This document shows, one piece after another, positions 17,440 through 25,468 of a stretch of DNA of 64,000 bases. Both the position numbers and the translations under genes were made by a program. Under the pieces are notes generated by a model, which did no database searches, was not told the DNA's origin, and worked only from the letters and a program-made list of their open reading frames with translations. This stretch comes from Actinomycetota bacterium (GTDB lineage: Bacteria > Actinomycetota > Acidimicrobiia > Acidimicrobiales > Poriferisodalaceae). Positions within the stretch are counted from its first letter, which is position 1. Each line of letters begins with the position of its first letter. Location: NCBI GenBank assembly GCA_014238065.1, contig JABABU010000021.1:1-64000 (forward strand), written 5' to 3'.

Positions 17440-17629
17440 ATCGGCACCATAGAGCCTGTGCCGTCGGTGAGAGCGTGGGCTCACTCAATGCGGCGGGTCA
17501 TACGGGGCGATCGAACAAGTGTTTCGCCGAAAACCCCGGAAATGCTTGACCTGAGGCCTCTGAGCATGTCGAATTACGTCGATGTGATCCGCCACCGTGG
17601 ATCAAGAGGTACGTCCCCAGGAGGAACCT

Positions 17630-17917
17630 GTGTCCAAGAATTACACCAAGTCCGAACTGCTCTCTCATGTTGCAGAAGACGCCGGCGTCAGCAAGACCGA
17701 CGCCGAGTCGGTGCTGGATGCCTTCTTCGGAGCAACCACCGCTGCGGCCAAGGCTGGCGACAAGGTGAGCTGGGCCGGTTTCGGTTCGTTCACGTCGACG
17801 CAGCGCGCAGCACGCACCGGTCGTAACCCACGTACCGGTGCGCCGGTCGCCATTGCAGCCAGCACGGCGATGAAGTTCTCCGCCGCCAAGGGTTTGAAGG
17901 ATGCGCTGAACAGCTGA
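17630..17917 (+). CDS. HU family DNA-binding protein
   Basis: 95 residues from GTG 17630, set by a very strong ribosome site (AGGAGGA) 5-6 bases upstream; an earlier in-frame start at 17597 is less likely. The HU fold is clear: helical SKNYTKSELLSHVAEDAGVS, dimer core VLDAFFGATTAAAKAGDKV, the GFGSF turn and the DNA-binding arm RTGRNPRTG. It lacks the long lysine/alanine-rich tail of the mycobacterial HupB type. It compacts DNA and assists recombination and replication. The gene is monocistronic with a strong terminator. Confidence 0.95.
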   Translation: MSKNYTKSELLSHVAEDAGVSKTDAESVLDAFFGATTAAAKAGDKVSWAGFGSFTSTQRAARTGRNPRTGAPVAIAASTAMKFSAAKGLKDALNS

Positions 17918-17966
17918 AACTCTGAACAAGGTGATGCCCTGAACCAGGGTCGAGTCGAAGTTCTGA

Positions 17967-18004
17967 CAGAGCGGAGGCCAAAGGCCTCCGCTCTGCGGTT
18001 TTCT
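17967..18004 (+). terminator. Rho-independent terminator after HU
   Basis: A 13-bp perfect stem (17967-17979 with 17983-17995) and a 3-base AAA loop are followed by CGGTTTTCT. It lies 50 bases past the HU stop. As the PIG-L gene ends nearby on the other strand, it may stop transcripts from both sides. Confidence 0.9.
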
Positions 18005-18016
18005 ACAGGCCGACTT

Positions 18017-18742
18017 CTACAGATCGACGATGGCCTTGAAGAGCTCGGCGTGCTTCACGCCTGCCTTCCCGCCCTCCAGAGACAGCGTGTAGTCGACCCA
18101 CTCCGCGAACTGCTGTCGTGCTGCGCTGTCGGAAGCATCGGCGATCTCGTGAGTGGTCTCGAATTGGCTCTCGTGGGCGAGCAGCGCCTCGATTTTTGGC
18201 CCGGCGTAACCGGTGACGTCCTCGGCGTGGTCTGGCTCCTGGGCCTCGAAAAGCAAAAGTGCCTCAGGTCGGTGATGGGCAATGTCGTGTTCGACGAAGA
18301 AGAACGGGTCGCGCGCGGCAACGACAGCGTCAACCGCGAGAAACCCTGCGTTCCTGTGATCGGGGTGCAGGCGGTAACGCTTCCACGGATCATGACCGAG
18401 CACCACGACCGGTTTGAGTTTCCGGATCCAGTAGGCAACCTGAGATCGCTGACGGAGGCCACATTCGAGTTCCCCATCGGGCCAGCCGAGGAACACCACC
18501 TCGCCCGTCGCTCCCAACCGTCGCGCTGCTTCGCGTTGTTCGGTCTGACGGGTGGCGACCAGGTGAGCTTGATCGACGGCCGGATCCCAGGTTCCCTTCG
18601 ACCCATCGGTGCACACGAGGTGATGGACCACTGTCCCTGCTGCTGCCCATTTGGCGAGAGTCGAGCCGCATTGGAACTCGGCATCATCGGGGTGGGCGAC
18701 GATCGCCATCGCCGAGGCCGGCGTATCGAGGTCGATGTTCAC
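18017..18742 (-). CDS. PIG-L (LmbE-like) deacetylase
   Basis: 241 residues. Zinc-site motif AIVAHPDDAEF (about residues 13-23) and HPDHRNAG (about 133-140) identify the GlcNAc-PI de-N-acetylase fold. HxDD supplies metal ligands and the catalytic Asp. Its C-terminal half (EAQEPDHAEDVT) resembles the general PIG-L group rather than MshB. Substrate is unknown; N-acetyl sugars or mycothiol-like conjugates are typical. It is followed by cofC upstream on the same strand (28-base gap), so the two may be one transcript. Confidence 0.85.
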   Translation of the reverse strand: MNIDLDTPASAMAIVAHPDDAEFQCGSTLAKWAAAGTVVHHLVCTDGSKGTWDPAVDQAHLVATRQTEQREAARRLGATGEVVFLGWPDGELECGLRQRSQVAYWIRKLKPVVVLGHDPWKRYRLHPDHRNAGFLAVDAVVAARDPFFFVEHDIAHHRPEALLLFEAQEPDHAEDVTGYAGPKIEALLAHESQFETTHEIADASDSAARQQFAEWVDYTLSLEGGKAGVKHAELFKAIVDL

Positions 18743-18770
18743 GACGTGTGGTTTCCTTCCACGGTGGCTG

Positions 18771-19385
18771 TCAGAACGCGGCGTGACCGATGAGGTCCGA
18801 CGTCAGACTCCTCGCGGGACCGACGAGTAGATCGGCAGGAATGTCGACATCCCACGACAACGTGTCGACCCGCTGGATTCGCAGTGGCAACCCGAGCCGA
18901 AGACACTCCGCCCGGTGGCGATTGAGCGAACCATTGCCGTAAGACCAGTTGAAACTGGGGTCGGTCGGCACGACAGCGACGTTGGTGCCGCGCATGTGAC
19001 GGTCGGGGACAAGGGTGATGCCGCGCCATCCGATGAGGCTGTCGAAGCTCTCGGCGAAAGGGAGGTCGGCGTGTGATACGACGACCTCGGTCACTTCGCG
19101 GTCGCGGAGCTGGGCAACGCCCTCGGTCACCGCGGCGTTCAGCCCACGAGCGGGACACCAGATGACGTTTGCGCCGTGCGAAGCTGCGAAGGCTGCAACC
19201 TCGTCGTCATCGCAAACGACGCTGACGCTCAATGGAGCCGCTGCGGAGATCACCCTGGCGGCCATGGCCCTCGCCAACTGTTCCCGCTGCTCGGGACCGA
19301 GTTCGCGGGCCAGTCGGCGCTTCGCGTCGGCGAACGCCTTGATCGGGATGAGGACCTCGGTGCCGACAGGAGGGGTGTCGTCCAT
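18771..19385 (-). CDS. cofC: CofC/FbiD-type phospho-(enol)pyruvate/lactate guanylyltransferase
   Basis: 204 residues from ATG 19385; the reading frame extends upstream but the coding similarity begins here. VLIPIKAFADAKRRLA is the nucleotide-binding N-terminus of CofC, followed by SVVCDDDEVAAFA, GLNAAVTEGV and the family motif VSHADLPFAE; GTNVAVV lies near the end of the active-site region. The enzyme makes the GPP/LPPG precursor of coenzyme F420. It supports F420 use in this organism, consistent with the LLM-class oxidoreductase at 61.8 kb. No cofD/fbiA or fbiB is in the window. Confidence 0.85.
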   Translation of the reverse strand: MDDTPPVGTEVLIPIKAFADAKRRLARELGPEQREQLARAMAARVISAAAPLSVSVVCDDDEVAAFAASHGANVIWCPARGLNAAVTEGVAQLRDREVTEVVVSHADLPFAESFDSLIGWRGITLVPDRHMRGTNVAVVPTDPSFNWSYGNGSLNRHRAECLRLGLPLRIQRVDTLSWDVDIPADLLVGPARSLTSDLIGHAAF

Positions 19386-19483
19386 CGTCGGAGTGTATGG
19401 GCGGAGGTGTGCCTCGACGAATGTGACCTCGCCGGTGCTTGACGCCGCTGCAGTGCCTAGCCTGATCGGTCGCAGCCGGTGCG

Positions 19484-21748
19484 ATGATTCCGGCATCGAT
19501 CAGGTCGATGATGTCCTTTCCGCGATTGCCCATCCCGCGATTCGCCAAACCGGCCAAGAGCGCGCCGGTACCGCTGTTGGGAAGGGGCTGGGTGCAGCCG
19601 TTCTGGCTCGAACGTCAAGCCGACCCCGCTTCATCGGCCTACGTGGTTGGCGGGGCTGATCCTTCGAACATCACCGGCAGGAACTGGACACTTCTCGGCT
19701 CGGTTGGCGAGGCAACGCTCGGCGCCGTCGATCCACGGGGCCTCATCGTCACTCGGCCGAATTCATGGTCGATCGACTGGTGGATCCGCTCGGAACAGCG
19801 GTGGCACTTTCCATCGAGAGAAATGGCTGTGCGGCAGCGACTTGTCGAGGAAACCCCCGTGGTTGTCACTGCGATGCGAATTCCTGGCGGCGACATCGAA
19901 CATCGTTCGTATGCGGTCTCAGGAGCACTCCCCTCGATCGTGATCGAGATCGAGAACCTCACGCCCACTCCTGTCGCGGTCAGCATCGCAGTACGGCCGT
20001 ATGGACTCACGGGGCAGGCCTCGCTTCGATCCATCGAACTCGAGGGACGGAGCGTGTTCGTCAACGGTGAACTCGCCGTCGTCTTGCCGCGTGACCCCGG
20101 CCAGGTTGTCGCATCGAATCTGGCAGGAGGTGACTCGGCGATGCTTCTCGTCGACGATCAGCCAGGATCGACGTTGTTCGAGACGCTGACATGTAGCGCA
20201 GGACTTGCCCAAGCTGCATTTTCGTTTCCGCTCGTGCACACCGGTGTCACGAGATTTCAGCTTCCGTTCCCCACCACGACCAGTCGCCGTGGCCGTGGTG
20301 GCAGACCAGCCGCGCCGACCGTCGCTACACCGCATCTTCCGACATCGGCCCAAGTTGCCGCAGGATGGGAAGCACACACCTCAACGGGTGCGAGGTTCGT
20401 GCTGCCTGAAGGGACAGTGTCAGAGGCCTTCGAGCGAGCCAGGCGCTCGTTGCTGCTCTTCCAGCGAGGAACTGAGGTCCACGCCGAACCGCTGTCGCGA
20501 CCTGGGCTGAACTGGCGCGACGCAGCCCCGATCCTGGGGGCTCTCGACCGTATGGGCTGGCACCGCGAGGTCGGGGAGGTCATCTCTGCGCTTCCTCACC
20601 GTCAGGAACCAAGCGGCGAGATCGAAGGACGCCGAGGCGAGATCGACGGCACGAGCGCAGCGCTGAGCGCAGTAGGCGATCACATTCGGATGTCGCAGGC
20701 GTTCGAGATCGCCGAAGTTCTGGCACCGACTGTTGCGCGAGCCGCTCAGTTCATCGAACGACAGCGCAACTCGAAAGGTGAGCGCGATCCGCTCACCGAA
20801 GGCCTCCTCCCGGCCAGAGACGTGGGGGGACACCTCGAATTTCGCTACGCCGACAACTTCTGGGCCCTTTGCGGATTGTTGAACGCTGCGTCGATCCTCA
20901 GGACTGCAGGTGAGTCAGAAGGCGCGATCGACATAGAGAGATTCGCCGCCGACCTCCGCGTCGATCTGCTCGGATCGCTCGAAGGTGTCGCATCACGTTT
21001 CGGTGACGACGCGCTCCCCGCAACGCCACACCGCTCGGTCGATGAACGAGCGATCGACGCGCTCGTTGCGGTGTGGCCCACCGGGGTCCTGCGCGCCGAT
21101 CATCCGATGATGCTCCGCACCGCAGAAACCCTGCGCCTCCGCCACCTCCACGGCGAGGCTCATCACAACACCATCGGTCCGCGAGGCCTCGGCATCTACC
21201 GGACCGCCAGGCTGGCCATGGTCGAACTCATGGCCGGTGATCGGCGCGCACTGCGTCGCCTGAACTGGCTGGCTGGCTCGGCATCACCGACGGGCGCCTG
21301 GCCGAGAGCGGTACACCCGACGCTCGGAACCGGCACGGTGGGCGAAGGTCATCATGGCAGCAGCGTCGCCCACTACGTCACCCTCGTACGTGCTGTCATG
21401 GTCCAGGAAATGATCGGTGAGGAGCCATCGCTCTCGATGCTCTCGGTCATGCCGACAGAATGGCTTGGCCGAGGCATCGAGGTCCACGATGCCCCGACAG
21501 CCTTCGGCACGTTGTCGTACGCCGTTCGCTGGCACGGCGAGCGACCGGCCATGCTCTGGGAACTCACGCAGCCCGACGATGGCGACTCCTCACATGTACC
21601 GGTGCTGCTTCGCGTTCCCGGCCTCGACCCGAACTGGTCGTCGACGGAGTCCCGCGGCGAAGCACTTCTCTCGGTTCCGACCTTCGTCGACCGCCCGTCG
21701 GAGCCGTCGATTGACTCCACCGAAGAGCCTCCCACCTCGTTCTCCTGA
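19484..21748 (+). CDS. Large protein with (alpha/alpha)6-toroid, glycosidase-like
   Basis: 754 residues from ATG 19484; ATG 19508 or 19511 would also fit and no ribosome site decides. The N-terminal 280 residues look beta-rich, like the super-sandwich domain that precedes many toroid glycosidases. Residues about 320-620 show helical-hairpin spacing and the phrase LLPARDVG...YADNFWAL, similar to GLLP..YWDNFWAL of six-hairpin glycosidases. A C-terminal beta domain ends the protein. Catalytic acid/base residues cannot be named. There is no signal peptide, so it is cytoplasmic. It is divergent from cofC with 98 bases between starts. A polysaccharide or trehalose-type substrate is only a guess. 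Confidence 0.55.
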   Translation: MIPASIRSMMSFPRLPIPRFAKPAKSAPVPLLGRGWVQPFWLERQADPASSAYVVGGADPSNITGRNWTLLGSVGEATLGAVDPRGLIVTRPNSWSIDWWIRSEQRWHFPSREMAVRQRLVEETPVVVTAMRIPGGDIEHRSYAVSGALPSIVIEIENLTPTPVAVSIAVRPYGLTGQASLRSIELEGRSVFVNGELAVVLPRDPGQVVASNLAGGDSAMLLVDDQPGSTLFETLTCSAGLAQAAFSFPLVHTGVTRFQLPFPTTTSRRGRGGRPAAPTVATPHLPTSAQVAAGWEAHTSTGARFVLPEGTVSEAFERARRSLLLFQRGTEVHAEPLSRPGLNWRDAAPILGALDRMGWHREVGEVISALPHRQEPSGEIEGRRGEIDGTSAALSAVGDHIRMSQAFEIAEVLAPTVARAAQFIERQRNSKGERDPLTEGLLPARDVGGHLEFRYADNFWALCGLLNAASILRTAGESEGAIDIERFAADLRVDLLGSLEGVASRFGDDALPATPHRSVDERAIDALVAVWPTGVLRADHPMMLRTAETLRLRHLHGEAHHNTIGPRGLGIYRTARLAMVELMAGDRRALRRLNWLAGSASPTGAWPRAVHPTLGTGTVGEGHHGSSVAHYVTLVRAVMVQEMIGEEPSLSMLSVMPTEWLGRGIEVHDAPTAFGTLSYAVRWHGERPAMLWELTQPDDGDSSHVPVLLRVPGLDPNWSSTESRGEALLSVPTFVDRPSEPSIDSTEEPPTSFS

Positions 21749-21798
21749 CGTTGTTTTCCTCACAACAGCACGCCACTTCACCGAAGGAGGACAGAGCC

Positions 21799-21888
21799 GT
21801 GTCGAGCGAGAAACCGGAGCGGACACGTGAACATGCGACGAATTGGACTCTTGACGGGCGTATGTTCGCTCGCCATGGCTGCCTGTAG
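21799..21888 (+). CDS. Possible 29-residue leader peptide ahead of the pentapeptide lipoprotein
   Basis: GTG 21799 has an ideal ribosome site (AAGGAGG, 8-base spacing). It reads 29 codons and stops at 21886-21888, overlapping the first 55 or so bases of the lipoprotein gene in another frame. The lipoprotein start itself has no ribosome site. It may be a coupling leader, or the sign of a missing or extra base that separates the real start from the rest of the gene. Confidence 0.35.
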   Translation: MSSEKPERTREHATNWTLDGRMFARHGCL

Positions 21889-23011
21889 CGGCAGCGCAGG
21901 TACATCGTCCGCGAGCGCGGAGATCGAGCTGAGGGCAGCGACGCCCCCGACCCCGGCAGAAGAGGTCGACAGGCCGACCATCGACATCGAAACCGCTGGC
22001 ATCGACAGAGACCTCGAAACCTGGCTCGTCGACACCCAGGCGGAACTCTACGCAGTTCAAGCCGAGTGCTCGGCGAACCCCGGTCGAGTACAGCCAAGCG
22101 CCGACTTCTCGAACCGCACATTCAGCGGGCCTGACCTTCGGTGCGCCGATCTCACCGGCGCCAGTTTCCGAGGCGCCGTTCTCGAAGGTGTCGACCTGAC
22201 CGGTGCCAACCTCACAGACGCCGACTTCACCGATGCCACTGTCCAGATCACAGCGACTGGGGCCGACTTCACAAGGGCAACCTTCGCCGGCGCAAACCTC
22301 AAGAATTCTGACCTCCGCGGCGCGCGCTTTTCTTCAGCAGACCTGACCGGTTCGCACCTCACCGCCCTCGGCGGCGGATTGACCCTCGCCGACCTCGGCG
22401 GCGCAACCATCGGATGCAACGTCATCCACGGCAGCCCTGGCGTCAACCTCACCGGCATGATCCTTTCCGCCGACTGCAAGACACTCACGGCCTTCAACCG
22501 GGTCACTCTTGCCGGCAACTGGTACGGCTCTGACTTGTCCGGCTTCGACTTCGACAAGGTGTTCGTCGAAGCAACCGACTTCCGCCGAGCCGACCTGAGC
22601 AACGTCGACCTCGCCGACTACGGCGTGTTCCCCCAAGGGGCCGACTTCTCAGGAGCTCTCCTCTCGGACGCCGACATCTCAGGCGTCGGATTCTTCGGCG
22701 TCACCTTCGTCGGCGTCGACTTCACCGGCGCAAACCTCAACGCCTCCTACTCGTCGGAATCCGACTTCTCCGCAGCCACTTTCCAGGGTGTCACCATGAC
22801 CGGTTGGGCCAGTGAGCGCAGTACCTACATCGAAGCGATCTTCGACGACGTCGACCTCACCGGTGGCAGCCTCGCCTATGACGACTTCACCGACGCATCC
22901 TTCGGACAGATCACGGCAACCGGCCTCGTCATCAACACCATCGAATGCCCAGGCGCTGTCTCCAACAACCGTTACGGCCTCTGCACCTTCGGCTCGGAAG
23001 TCGCGTTCTAA
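21827..23011 (+). CDS. Pentapeptide-repeat lipoprotein
   Basis: 394 residues from GTG 21827 (ATG 21833 is equally possible). Signal peptide with lipobox MAAC (Cys about 20) and a Ser/Ala-rich tether. After about residue 85 come many A(D/N)L/F pentapeptides (ADFSNRTF, ADLTGASF, VDLTGANL, ADFTDAT), giving a right-handed quadrilateral beta-helix, with two interruptions near residues 200-215 and 370-394. A CxxC-like set of cysteines (AECSANP, LRCADL, ECPGAV) may form disulfides outside the membrane. The function of exported pentapeptide proteins is mostly unknown. The absence of a ribosome site at the start is noted with the upstream ORF. Confidence 0.85.
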   Translation: MNMRRIGLLTGVCSLAMAACSGSAGTSSASAEIELRAATPPTPAEEVDRPTIDIETAGIDRDLETWLVDTQAELYAVQAECSANPGRVQPSADFSNRTFSGPDLRCADLTGASFRGAVLEGVDLTGANLTDADFTDATVQITATGADFTRATFAGANLKNSDLRGARFSSADLTGSHLTALGGGLTLADLGGATIGCNVIHGSPGVNLTGMILSADCKTLTAFNRVTLAGNWYGSDLSGFDFDKVFVEATDFRRADLSNVDLADYGVFPQGADFSGALLSDADISGVGFFGVTFVGVDFTGANLNASYSSESDFSAATFQGVTMTGWASERSTYIEAIFDDVDLTGGSLAYDDFTDASFGQITATGLVINTIECPGAVSNNRYGLCTFGSEVAF

Positions 23012-23114
23012 GGCCTCGCCGTCCGCCCTCGTCAGCCGGCTTGATCCCACCGGGAAACGCCTTCGTGGTGCATGAGCGGCTTCCAGAGGGACCGGACGGC
23101 TAGGTTCGACCTAT

Positions 23115-23783
23115 ATGGGCACGAAGGCGCCGTCTCGAGCTGCGGAGCGACAGTGTTGGGACTCTGGAGAGGAGATCGTCGTCGGGATCGACGAGGTCGG
23201 CCGCGGCGCGTGGGCCGGGCCCCTGACACTGGGTGCCGTGGTGCTGCCGAAGGAGGGACGGGTCAACAAGATCCGCGATTCGAAGATGCTGACGCCGGCC
23301 CAACGTGAGCTTCTGTTCGACAGGATCACCGGCTGGGCGATGGCATGGAGCGTCGGCCACGCTTCACAGGACGAATGCGACAAGCTCGGCATGAGTGAAG
23401 CTCAACGGATCGCTGCCATCAGGGCGATCGAAGCTCTCGGTGTCAGTCCCGACCGGGTACTCGTCGATGGCAACTGGAACTTCGTCCGCGGCTACCCCAC
23501 CACCACCATCGTCAAAGGTGATCGGTCGTGTCTGGCCATCGCCGCAGCATCGATCGTTGCGAAAGTGACTCGCGATCGGATGATGGCCGAGGCTGCACTC
23601 CATCATCCCGAATACGGCTTCGAGTCGAACAAGGGGTACCCGGCTCCGGAGCATGTAGCCGCCCTCTCCGGCTATGGACCGTGCAGGATCCATCGCACGA
23701 GTTGGGCTTTCATGGACTCGTTGCCGTGGACAGCGGTGAAGAGATACGACCGTGAGGCTGCGCTGCAGCCGGCGCTGTTCTAG
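23115..23783 (+). CDS. rnhB: Ribonuclease HII
   Basis: 222 residues. Catalytic acidic residues are visible in GIDEVGRGAWAGP (Asp26, Glu27), VLVDGNW (Asp about 117) and the ASIVAKVTRDRMM stretch (Asp about 155). GYPAPEHVAAL near the end is the family C-terminal signature. The enzyme cuts RNA in RNA-DNA hybrids and starts ribonucleotide excision. The first 18 residues are a short extension. The PPK2 gene begins 10 bases downstream. Confidence 0.95.
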   Translation: MGTKAPSRAAERQCWDSGEEIVVGIDEVGRGAWAGPLTLGAVVLPKEGRVNKIRDSKMLTPAQRELLFDRITGWAMAWSVGHASQDECDKLGMSEAQRIAAIRAIEALGVSPDRVLVDGNWNFVRGYPTTTIVKGDRSCLAIAAASIVAKVTRDRMMAEAALHHPEYGFESNKGYPAPEHVAALSGYGPCRIHRTSWAFMDSLPWTAVKRYDREAALQPALF

Positions 23784-23793
23784 ACAAGTATCC

Positions 23794-24612
23794 ATGGGCA
23801 CCAACTTCGAGCGTTATCGGGTCAAGGCCGGAACCAAGGTCGATCTGGGGAAAGAACCAACCCGAGGTGACGACGCCTACGGCGGCGACAAGGACGCCGG
23901 CTATGCCCGGCTCGATGCGCTGCGTGACGAGATCGCCGAACTCCAGGATCGCCTGTATGCCGAGGAGAAGCACAAGGTGCTTATCGTTCTTCAGGCCATG
24001 GACACCGCAGGTAAAGACAGCACGATCCGCGATGTGTTCAAAGAAACGAACCCTCAGGGGGTTCGGGTCGCGTCGTTCGGTCGGCCCACCGATGAAGAAC
24101 TCGCTCACGACTATCTGTGGCGCGTCCACAAGTACACGCCTGCGGCTGGTCACATTCGGGTGTTCAATCGCAGCCACTACGAGGACGTGTTGGTGGTCCG
24201 GGTCAACGAGTTGGTGCCCGAAGATCGATGGAAGCGGCGGTACGGCCACATCCGCGACTTCGAGCGGCTGCTCGTCGACGAGGGAACGACGATCAGGAAG
24301 TTCTTCCTCCACATCTCCAAGGACGAACAGCGCGAGCGCCTCCAAGAGCGGCTGGACATCAAAGAGAAACACTGGAAGTTCGAGTCCGGTGATCTCAGAG
24401 TCAGGGAGCGGTGGGACGACTACATGGCCGCGTATGCCGACGCAATCAAGGAGACGAGTACCGTCGATGCGCCGTGGTACATCATCCCCAGCGATCGGCG
24501 ATGGTATCGAAAGCTCGCCGTGGCCGAGATCGTTCTCGAAACGCTCAAGGATCTCGATCCGAAATACCCGGATCCCCCTGACAACCTCCACCACATCGCA
24601 ATTCCGGACTGA
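23794..24612 (+). CDS. Polyphosphate kinase 2 family protein
   Basis: 272 residues from ATG 23794, chosen because the longer frame runs into rnhB. Walker A-like QAMDTAGKDST (about residues 69-79), FGRPTDEELAHDYLWR, and the lid motif FNRSHYEDVLVVRV identify the PPK2 nucleotidyl-phosphotransferase fold; KFFLHISKDEQRERL is typical. The size and FNRSHYED form fit single-domain PPK2 that uses polyphosphate to phosphorylate AMP or ADP. Likely cotranscribed with rnhB; a methyltransferase gene follows after 4 bases. Confidence 0.92.
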   Translation: MGTNFERYRVKAGTKVDLGKEPTRGDDAYGGDKDAGYARLDALRDEIAELQDRLYAEEKHKVLIVLQAMDTAGKDSTIRDVFKETNPQGVRVASFGRPTDEELAHDYLWRVHKYTPAAGHIRVFNRSHYEDVLVVRVNELVPEDRWKRRYGHIRDFERLLVDEGTTIRKFFLHISKDEQRERLQERLDIKEKHWKFESGDLRVRERWDDYMAAYADAIKETSTVDAPWYIIPSDRRWYRKLAVAEIVLETLKDLDPKYPDPPDNLHHIAIPD

Positions 24613-24616
24613 TCCG

Positions 24617-25468
24617 ATGATGCCCGACGATCGCGAAACGCCGAACGCGGCACAGATCAGATATTGGAATTCCCGCGGCGGATCGTCGTGGGTTCCAGCC
24701 CAGAGCCAGACCGATGCCATGCTCGGTCCATTGGGGCAGGCAGCCCTCGATGCCGCTTCGATCGAGCCGGGGCATCAGGTGTTGGATGTCGGCTGCGGTT
24801 GTGGGGACACATCGCTGACGGTTGCCGACATGGTGGGCCCATCTGGTGGAGTGGTCGGGCTTGACGTCTCGCGACCGATGCTCGACCTGGCTCGTACACG
24901 CGCACAGGCCAGAGACAACGTCGTGTTCGTCCAAGCCGACGCCCAGACAACCGACCTGGCGGCGCTGCAGGTCGATCGCATCGTGTCGCGCTTCGGGGTG
25001 ATGTTCTTCGAGGATCCTGTAGCTGCGTTCTCGAACATCAGATCGGCGCTCAACGAGTCAGGACGACTCTCGTTCGTCTGTTGGCAGCCGGCGTCCGAGA
25101 ATCCGTGGCTGGGTTTCACGGTCAGAGCCGTGGCCGACTTGCTCGAGTTCCCTCCGGGAGACTCCGCCGGGCCTGGGCCTTTCTCCTTGGGTGGCCAGGG
25201 TCGGATACGCGACGTTCTCGGCAAGGCGGGATTTCGGAAGCCCTCGGTGACACCTCTGGTCGGCGAACTCGACATCGTCGGCGGTGCCGACCTCGAAGAC
25301 GCGGTGGCCTACTCGGTTCAGATGAGCCCGATCCCTGGCATGGTGTCGGACGACCCTGCGCTCGCAGCCACGGTCACAGCTCGCGTGACAGCCGCCTTTG
25401 AAGATGCATGGAACGAAGGATCGATCTGCCTTCCGTACGGCTGTTGGGTGGTGACCGCTCAGCGCTGA
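24617..25468 (+). CDS. SAM-dependent class I methyltransferase
   Basis: 283 residues from ATG 24617 (a second ATG follows immediately). VLDVGCGCGDTSLTVAD is the SAM-binding motif I, VGLDVSRPMLDLAR motif II and FGVMFFEDPVAAF the post-motif region. The N-terminal phrase IRYWNSRGGSSWV is typical of the UbiE/COQ5-like family of small-molecule methyltransferases. Substrate is unknown. Its stop overlaps the convergent acyl-CoA dehydrogenase gene by about 10 bases. Confidence 0.88.
   Translation: MMPDDRETPNAAQIRYWNSRGGSSWVPAQSQTDAMLGPLGQAALDAASIEPGHQVLDVGCGCGDTSLTVADMVGPSGGVVGLDVSRPMLDLARTRAQARDNVVFVQADAQTTDLAALQVDRIVSRFGVMFFEDPVAAFSNIRSALNESGRLSFVCWQPASENPWLGFTVRAVADLLEFPPGDSAGPGPFSLGGQGRIRDVLGKAGFRKPSVTPLVGELDIVGGADLEDAVAYSVQMSPIPGMVSDDPALAATVTARVTAAFEDAWNEGSICLPYGCWVVTAQR

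Noticed and set aside
23867-24616. Upstream 250 codons of a 533-residue plus-strand frame
   Set aside because: Overlaps PPK2 in another frame; the methyltransferase starts at 24617.
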